Part shown: positions 59,407 to 64,000 of the stretch, one piece after another
How the letters are laid out: every line of letters starts with the position of its first letter
How positions within the stretch are numbered: the first letter of the stretch is position 1
NCBI RefSeq assembly: GCF_003432115.1
Contig: NZ_QWDC01000003.1
Span: 310,001-374,000, forward strand
Reading direction: 5' to 3'
Length of the DNA stretch: 64,000 nucleotides
Origin: Mucilaginibacter conchicola
GTDB taxonomy: Bacteria; Bacteroidota; Bacteroidia; Sphingobacteriales; Sphingobacteriaceae
Translations under genes and position numbers: made by a program
The notes under the pieces: model-generated
Database searches by the model: none
Told to the model about the DNA's origin: nothing
Seen by the model: the letters and a program-made list of their open reading frames with translations, nothing else

Positions 59407-60438
59407 ATGAAACTACAATTAAAGCGTCCGCTTGCATTTTTCGACCTTGAAACTACCGGAACCAATATTGGTGCCGACCGCATAGTTGAAATATCTGTAA
59501 TTAAGTTGCACCCTGATGGTACCGATGAGGCCCGTACATGGCGTGTACACCCCGGTATGCCAATCCCGCTTGAGTCATCTTTAGTACATGGTATATATGA
59601 TGAGCACATTGCTAACGAGAAACAGTTTGTTGAGCTGGGCCAGGAGATAGCCGATTTTATCCACGAGAGCGACCTTGCCGGATACAACTCTAACAAATTT
59701 GATATCCCGATGCTGATGGAAGAGTTTTTGCGTGCAGGTGTCAATTTTGACCTTGATAACCGCCACTTTGTGGATGTGCAGAACATTTTCCACCAGATGG
59801 AGCAGCGTACGCTTAAAGCTGCGTACCAGTTCTACTGCCAAAAAGAGATCATCAACGCACACTCTGCAGAGGCCGATACCCGCGCCACTATGGAAGTTTT
59901 GCTGGCGCAGATAGAGAAATATGCCGATGTGGAGTGGGAAGATAAAAAAGGTAACAAAAGCGTACCTGTTGTGGGCGATGTAGAAGCGTTGCACAAATTT
60001 ACCAACCTAAGTCGCCCTGTTGATTTTGCCGGCCGCATGGTTTACAACGAACAAGGCGAAGAAACCATTAACTTTGGTAAGCACAAAGGCAAACGCGTTG
60101 AAGATGTACTTAACGTTGAGCCAAGCTACTACTCGTGGATGATGCAGGGCGATTTCCCGCTGTACACCAAACGTAAGCTGGAAGAGATATACAAACGCTG
60201 GAACGCCAAAAAAGCTGCCGAGCGATACCAAAATCGCGCGCAGCAAATGGCAACCGGTGAAGGGCAGCAACAAGCCGCTAAACCTGCTTTCCAGAACAAT
60301 GCACCAAAAAGCAGCCCTAATGTAAACCAGGGCGGCAACCAGCAATACAATAAGCCTTTTAAAAAGAAAGAAGAACCGGCTAAGCCTGTTAACGATGATA
60401 TGCTGGCACAACTGGCTATGAAATTTAAGAAGGGGTAG
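59407..60438 (+). CDS. DnaQ-like 3'-5' exonuclease with DUF3820 C-terminal domain
   Basis: The 343-residue protein has a DEDDh exonuclease core: ExoI D13/E15 (FFDLETTGTN), ExoII in GYNSNKFDIPML and ExoIII in NAHSAEADTRATM. It resembles PolC/DnaQ proofreading exonucleases. Residues 215-270 (INFGKHKGKRVEDVLNVEPS, YSWMMQGDF) form a DUF3820-type module. The last 60 residues are Gln/Asn/Lys-rich and probably disordered. It may be a polymerase-independent repair or RNA-processing enzyme. The substrate is not determined. Confidence 0.88.
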   Translation: MKLQLKRPLAFFDLETTGTNIGADRIVEISVIKLHPDGTDEARTWRVHPGMPIPLESSLVHGIYDEHIANEKQFVELGQEIADFIHESDLAGYNSNKFDIPMLMEEFLRAGVNFDLDNRHFVDVQNIFHQMEQRTLKAAYQFYCQKEIINAHSAEADTRATMEVLLAQIEKYADVEWEDKKGNKSVPVVGDVEALHKFTNLSRPVDFAGRMVYNEQGEETINFGKHKGKRVEDVLNVEPSYYSWMMQGDFPLYTKRKLEEIYKRWNAKKAAERYQNRAQQMATGEGQQQAAKPAFQNNAPKSSPNVNQGGNQQYNKPFKKKEEPAKPVNDDMLAQLAMKFKKG

Positions 60439-60500
60439 GTATTAGAGGTTAGAGATTTGTGATCAGAGATTAGTTTCTCTGTTTTGAAACCCAAAAGACT

Positions 60501-60592
60501 CGTCATTGCGAGCGTAGCGTGGCAATCCCCGATATACAGAGCCGCTCGGTAAGTAGGGGATTGCCACGTCGCTGTCGCTCCTCGCAATGACG
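60501..60592. repeat. palindromic repeat, family F2
   Basis: It begins CGTCATTGCGAGCGTAGCGT and ends in CTCCTCGCAATGACG. GTGGCAATCCCC pairs with GGGGATTGCCAC. Degenerate ATTAGAGATT/AATCTCTAAT heptamers (60441-60473 and 60601-60626) flank it in inverted order between convergent genes. Confidence 0.85.
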
Positions 60593-60620
60593 TATGATCC
60601 TGATCTCTAATCCCCAATCT

Positions 60621-61559
60621 CTAATCACTCTTACGAAGAAAGCTAATATTCCTCGTCAGCCCATCAAACTTTGTCCTCTTAACTGCCGAGTTTTTAAATA
60701 CCTTTTGGAATACCTCAGTGGTAATATCTTCCCAATCCTGTTTTTTTAGGCCGTGCAGATCGGGGTGGGGTTGAAATGCAGGTTCGTTATGGAGTACAGA
60801 GAAACGGTTCCAGGGACAAACATCCTGGCATACATCGCAACCGAACATCCAGTTGTCCATTTTGCCTTTAAATTCCTGAGGTATCTCGTTCTTTAGCTCT
60901 ATGGTGAGGTAAGAGATACAACGGCTGCCATCTACTATGTACGGGCCTACAATGGCATCGGTGGGGCAGGCATCAATACATCGGGTACAGTCGCCGCAAT
61001 GGTCGGCAGTGGGTTGTATATCATAGGTCAGCTCAATATCTACGATCAGCTCGGCTAAAAAAAAGAATGATCCGGTTTTTTTACTGATGAGGTTGGTGTT
61101 CTTGCCTATCCAACCCAGTCCGGCTTTTTTTGCCCATGCTTTGTCCAATACAGGGGCTGAATCTACAAAGGCACGGCCACCAACTTCGCCAATTTTCTCG
61201 TTGATAATCTCCAGTAGTTGCTTCAGTTTATCTTTAATAACCGTATGATAATCGGCACCATAAGCGTATTTGGATATTTTGGGTGCTGATGGGTCATCCT
61301 GTAAGGTATCGTTATAATAATTTAATCCGAGGGAGATTACCGATTTTGCACCATCTACCAGCAGGCGCGGGTCAAGGCGTTTATCGAAGTAGTTTTCCAT
61401 ATACTTCATTTCGCCGTGCATGCCCTTATTTAGCCAGGCTTCAAGGCGGGGGGCTTCTTCTTCCAGAAATTCAGCTTTTGAGATACCACAGAACAAAAAA
61501 CCGAGGTTTTTAGCCTCAGCCTTTATCAGCTGCGAGTATTCAAGGAGCTTGCTGTTCAT
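60621..61559 (-). CDS. queG: epoxyqueuosine reductase QueG
   Basis: From the ATG at 61559 this is a 312-residue cobalamin and 2[4Fe-4S] enzyme that reduces epoxyqueuosine to queuosine in tRNA. AFVDSAPVLDKAWAKKAGLGWIGKN (shown here as the D133 region of VDSAPVLDKAWA) holds the catalytic Asp. The ferredoxin-like clusters are C188-C191-C194-C198 (CGDCTRCIDACP) and C241-C244-C248 (CDVCQDVCPW). The longer frame to 61586 is less likely because of the -7 box 6 nt before 61559. Confidence 0.94.
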   Translation of the reverse strand: MNSKLLEYSQLIKAEAKNLGFLFCGISKAEFLEEEAPRLEAWLNKGMHGEMKYMENYFDKRLDPRLLVDGAKSVISLGLNYYNDTLQDDPSAPKISKYAYGADYHTVIKDKLKQLLEIINEKIGEVGGRAFVDSAPVLDKAWAKKAGLGWIGKNTNLISKKTGSFFFLAELIVDIELTYDIQPTADHCGDCTRCIDACPTDAIVGPYIVDGSRCISYLTIELKNEIPQEFKGKMDNWMFGCDVCQDVCPWNRFSVLHNEPAFQPHPDLHGLKKQDWEDITTEVFQKVFKNSAVKRTKFDGLTRNISFLRKSD

Positions 61560-61565
61560 CGGGCA

Positions 61566-61573
61566 CAAAGATA
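61566..61573 (-). promoter_or_regulatory. -7 element (TATCTTTG) 6 nt before queG
   Basis: The minus strand reads TATCTTTG, an exact match, six bases ahead of the ATG at 61559. Confidence 0.48.
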
Positions 61574-61674
61574 CGCATAAACCCATTTATGGTATGGCTT
61601 TTGGTACGTTTAGGCAAAACCGAAGAACATGTTGTAAAAAGACTAATTATATACACATCTAAAAAAACATCACT

Positions 61675-61965
61675 ATGGAAGAATATTCAGGAGGGTTTGA
61701 CCGAGCCAACGACCAAGGCCAAAACCACGACATAAAAGGAAACGTAGAGAACGTAAACAACGAAACGCTTAAGCAGGATGAAGATAACCAGAACGATAAC
61801 CCCGATCTGGCTAAGGAGATACCAACCGTAACACCGGAGACGGCTGTAGGGGCTACCACAGAAACACCGATAGCCGAACTGCCCAACGATGTGCCGGAAC
61901 TGGAAAACCCAACCGACCAGACATCCTCAAACAAAGGACAAGGCCCCTCGGGCGAGAACCTTTAA
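61675..61965 (+). CDS. small acidic, probably disordered protein
   Basis: The 96-residue protein is very polar (many Asn, Glu, Asp, Pro, Thr) and has no hydrophobic core, signal or membrane helix. It starts MEEYSGGFDRANDQGQNHDI. No family is recognised. Being single, with its own terminator 10 bp after the stop and a normal ATG, it is probably real. A stress-associated soluble protein is conceivable but not shown. Confidence 0.6.
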   Translation: MEEYSGGFDRANDQGQNHDIKGNVENVNNETLKQDEDNQNDNPDLAKEIPTVTPETAVGATTETPIAELPNDVPELENPTDQTSSNKGQGPSGENL

Positions 61966-61975
61966 AGCAAAAAAA

Positions 61976-62001
61976 CCCTTCAGCAATCCTGAAGGGCTTT
62001 T
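61976..62001. terminator. bidirectional terminator
   Basis: CCCTTCAG, loop CAATC and CTGAAGGG are followed by CTTTTG on the plus strand and preceded by A-rich DNA that gives T tracts on the other. It separates two convergent genes. Confidence 0.88.
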
Positions 62002-62004
62002 GTT

Positions 62005-62478
62005 TTATTTAGCGTGATACAGCCGCGAATTTGAATAAGTGGCCTCGCTTATTATTTTATCGTTCTTTATTTTGAAGATGCTGCAATTACGCAGATCATA
62101 CCTGATGGGGCTGTTAAGCTTATCATGCAGGCCTATTACATCATACTCCACTATCATGGTGCTATCATTATTGATCACATTATCCACCAGGTATTTAGCA
62201 TCAGGCGATACAGCAAAAACCTGGTGAAACATCTGGTCGGCACCGGGGCGCCCGTAGCTTTCGCCATCCCAATCGGTAGTGGTTATTTTAGCTTTATCGG
62301 CGTATTGGTTAACCAGGTCGGTTAAGTTATGATCATTAAGGTATTGAAAATGCAGGTCTATCAGTTTACGCGATAATTCGCCGGGTGCATCAGGTACTTT
62401 TACTACGGGTTCCTGGTTGCAGGCGGCAAATACAGCGATAGATACAAGTGCGAGAGCAGTGCGCAGGGTATTGGTCAT
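62005..62478 (-). CDS. NTF2-like / SnoaL-type putative lipoprotein
   Basis: The 157-residue protein starts MTNTLRTALALVSIAVFAAC, ending at a lipobox Cys20. The rest shows the NTF2-like cone pattern: LSRKLIDLHFQYLNDHNLTDLV, YADKAKITTTDWDGESYGR (shown in part), GADQMFHQVFAVSPD and DNVINNDSTMIVEYDVIG. Such domains bind small hydrophobic ligands or act as isomerases. No catalytic pair is evident, so a ligand-binding envelope protein is the best guess. A terminator lies just upstream for the previous gene. Confidence 0.78.
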   Translation of the reverse strand: MTNTLRTALALVSIAVFAACNQEPVVKVPDAPGELSRKLIDLHFQYLNDHNLTDLVNQYADKAKITTTDWDGESYGRPGADQMFHQVFAVSPDAKYLVDNVINNDSTMIVEYDVIGLHDKLNSPIRYDLRNCSIFKIKNDKIISEATYSNSRLYHAK

Positions 62479-62508
62479 GCCTAAAAGTAGATAAGTTCTT
62501 TTAAAAAC

Positions 62509-62539
62509 AAAAGCCCTTCCGCAATACGGAAGGGCTTTT
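62509..62539 (-). terminator. terminator of the polysaccharide deacetylase gene
   Basis: AAAAGCCCTTCCG, loop CAATA and CGGAAGGGCTTTT form a 13-bp perfect stem that lies 14 bp after the stop of the minus-strand gene and reads into a T-rich tract. Confidence 0.88.
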
Positions 62540-62553
62540 CTATGTTGAGTTAT

Positions 62554-63423
62554 TTAGAAACTATTTCTGATACTGTTGCTAAGGGTTCTTGCACTCCAGT
62601 AACCGCTATCTAAAATACGGCGTAGGGTGAATAGTGGCTCGTTAGGGTCACGTTTGTCTGCTAACTGGAAAGCGCCAATGAAACCGCGTTTCTTCAATTC
62701 AGGGATACCTTGTGCATTCCATAAACCGAATGGGTAGGCAAACCAGGTGATCTTTTTACCGGTTATTTCTTCCAGTTTTTTGGTTGGTTTATCTAACTGG
62801 GTTTCCCAGTCTTTACCCTGAAATTTTTTGAAATTGTGGTGGTCCCAGGTATGTGAGCCGATAACATGGCCTGCATCGCTCAGTTGTTTGATCATCTCTT
62901 TGGTCATGTAATGCGGGCGGCCGATTGATACGGTCATTACAAAGAAAACGCCTTTAAACCCGTATTTCTTCATCTCTGGCGCCGCAATGGTAAACTGGTC
63001 AAGGTCGGTATCATCAAAGGTTAACATAATTGGCTTTGATGGTAGTTTTGCACCGTTTACCAGGTAGTTGTAATACTCATCGGGCAGGATGGTGTGGTAA
63101 CCGCTATCAGCAAGCATTTTCATGTGCTCTTTAAAAGCAGCTATTTGTACAATGTAGTCTTTAGCACCTTTAGAGTCGGTTGGTTTCCAATCGCGGATTT
63201 GGTGGTAGCAGATCACCGGAACCTGCTTTTTGGCCATCACGGCGGCTTTATCAATAGCACCTTTGGCAACCTGTGCCACCGGCGATTTGGTGTCTTCAGT
63301 AGCAGCTGCCGTACGCGCTGCGCTATCAGCCTTAACAGTTTTATCGGAGTTTGCCGGTTTTGACTGACATGATAACATGCCTATAACACATAGGGGCAGC
63401 AATGCCGAAAGTTGTTTGATCAT
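62554..63423 (-). CDS. NodB-type polysaccharide deacetylase, lipoprotein
   Basis: The 289-residue lipoprotein has lipobox GMLSC with Cys19. The NodB domain begins VPVICYHQIRDWKP at about 68. Motif 1 is MLTFDD with D137-D138, and motif 2 is SHTWDHH with H191/H195. Motif 3 is seen as FAYPFGLWN. Such enzymes remove N- or O-acetyl groups from surface or exopolysaccharide with a divalent metal. The linker (20-65) is Ala/Lys/Asp-rich. The substrate is unknown, and an envelope location is certain from the lipobox. Confidence 0.9.
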   Translation of the reverse strand: MIKQLSALLPLCVIGMLSCQSKPANSDKTVKADSAARTAAATEDTKSPVAQVAKGAIDKAAVMAKKQVPVICYHQIRDWKPTDSKGAKDYIVQIAAFKEHMKMLADSGYHTILPDEYYNYLVNGAKLPSKPIMLTFDDTDLDQFTIAAPEMKKYGFKGVFFVMTVSIGRPHYMTKEMIKQLSDAGHVIGSHTWDHHNFKKFQGKDWETQLDKPTKKLEEITGKKITWFAYPFGLWNAQGIPELKKRGFIGAFQLADKRDPNEPLFTLRRILDSGYWSARTLSNSIRNSF

Positions 63424-63534
63424 AATACAGATGGTAATGTTTTGAACTGCTAAATTAGAATAATTTAGGCGCGCAATATTAACTGTTAATAAAATTTAAT
63501 AAGTTTCTAATTTACTTAACATAGGTAGGTAAAC

Positions 63535-63567
63535 AACAAAGCCCCCAACACTGTAGGGGGCTTTGTT
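63535..63567 (-). terminator. terminator of the Gfo/Idh/MocA gene
   Basis: AACAAAGCCCCC (63535-63546) pairs with GGGGGCTTTGTT (63556-63567), a 12-bp stem with a 9-nt loop, 16 bp after the stop codon on the minus strand. Confidence 0.85.
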
Positions 63568-63582
63568 ATGCATTTGAAAAGC

Positions 63583-64000
63583 TTACAATACTATCCGTTT
63601 GCCTTCGGCGATGGAGCGTTTGGCGGCATCCAGTATCTGCATCACTATCATATTATTGCGTAACGATGAACGGTCTGATATACCCAGCATGCGATTTTTT
63701 ACTACCGATTCCAGGTAAGTTATCGGGTTATCATTAGGGGCAGCCAACGGTGGCGCAACAGATGTAACCGTTGGGAACTTATCTATATGCGTTAACAGGT
63801 TATCCTTGTCAAAGGCATGCATGTAACCTTCGTCGCCAAAAACCTCAAGGTCTTTGATAGAGTAGGGCCAGTTCCATGATGCCTCAATGATGCCTGTAGC
63901 TGTAGGATACTCTACGATGATGGTTGCATCGTCCTCAACCTTAGGATAGGTTTGCGGCTTGTAGTGGCGGGCTATGGCGGTAACTGCAACCGGGCGCTGG
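63583..64000 (-). CDS. Gfo/Idh/MocA-family oxidoreductase, 5' part outside window
   Basis: The frame is open to the right edge. Beyond the internal Met at 63822 it continues upstream as QRPVAVTAIARHYKPQTYPK, VEDDATIIVEYPTATGIIEA and SWNWPYSIKDLEVFGDEGYM. This is the C-terminal, substrate-binding half of an NAD(P)-dependent sugar oxidoreductase. The end NDNPITYLESVVKNRMLGIS, DRSSLRNNMIVMQILDAAKR and SIAEGKRIVL is typical of the family. The substrate and the nucleotide-binding domain cannot be judged from here. Confidence 0.85.
   Translation of the reverse strand, partial: QRPVAVTAIARHYKPQTYPKVEDDATIIVEYPTATGIIEASWNWPYSIKDLEVFGDEGYMHAFDKDNLLTHIDKFPTVTSVAPPLAAPNDNPITYLESVVKNRMLGISDRSSLRNNMIVMQILDAAKRSIAEGKRIVL

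Noticed and set aside
61659..61934. Minus-strand frame of 91 codons opposite the acidic protein at 61675
   Set aside because: Composition is low-complexity Ser/Val/Phe from the antisense of Asn/Glu/Thr codons. It lies across the promoter of the plus-strand gene.

Overview
The window reads as chromosomal DNA of a Bacteroidota bacterium, most likely Sphingobacteriaceae (Mucilaginibacter or Pedobacter type; family level inferred from gene content, not checked by search). Grounds: gldC, tandem DUF3857/transglutaminase proteins, an M56 peptidase with a TonB-plug-like tail, CarboxypepD_reg-like proteins, few Shine-Dalgarno sequences, promoters of the Bacteroidota type (TTTG / TAnnTTTG) and many intergenic palindromic repeats. 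I see no tRNA, rRNA, CRISPR array, transposase gene, prophage or plasmid function. Coding density is high and strands alternate in short runs.

Layout. 1-5.1 kb: two tandem secreted paralogs (the first cut by the window edge), threonine aldolase, a 0.6 kb repeat field, topoisomerase IB, and an HxlR regulator divergent from an SDR. 5.1-10.4 kb: a blaI/M56 sensor pair with a double operator, a second SDR, a diheme cytochrome c, a VOC protein and an exported NIF3-like protein. 10.6-15.9 kb: an HI0933-type flavoprotein head to head with nuoA-nuoB, accC, Nudix and SRPBCC proteins. 16-28.2 kb: a lipoprotein, ribE, a TPR protein, an unrecognised secreted protein, hscA, a large peptidase/propeller/barrel protein, cutC and a Tat-exported asparaginase. 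28.4-36.9 kb: a DUF2007 protein and WYL regulator, an SRPBCC/GyrI-like pair, pyrC with a coupled SMI1 gene, an outer-membrane barrel, a DEAD-box helicase and gldC. 37-43.8 kb: a signalling operon of hybrid kinase, CheR, CheB and second hybrid kinase. 43.8-50.5 kb: ogt, an SDR, part of a cytochrome c maturation cluster and glutamate dehydrogenase. 50.6-64 kb: an NmrA-like protein, mutS, an NlpC/P60 lipoprotein, the tandem DUF3857 pair, a DnaQ-like exonuclease, queG, small proteins, a NodB-type deacetylase and a truncated Gfo/Idh/MocA oxidoreductase.

How the parts work together. Clear functional units are the blaI/M56 pair, the HxlR/SDR pair, the four-gene kinase/CheR/CheB operon, ccmB to ccmD, nuoAB and the DUF3857 pair. 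Most other genes are single housekeeping or envelope genes, each with its own promoter.

The most unusual content is non-coding. At least seven families of palindromic repeats fill the gaps. A longer repeat of about 460-550 bp occurs three times (20319-20870, right part at 26123-26312, 29981-30440). Its hairpins keep their pairing through compensatory changes, and its flanks match the arms of a short palindromic family found elsewhere in the window. A second pattern is a TAnnTTTG box only 4-7 nt before the start codon of several genes, which predicts leaderless mRNAs.
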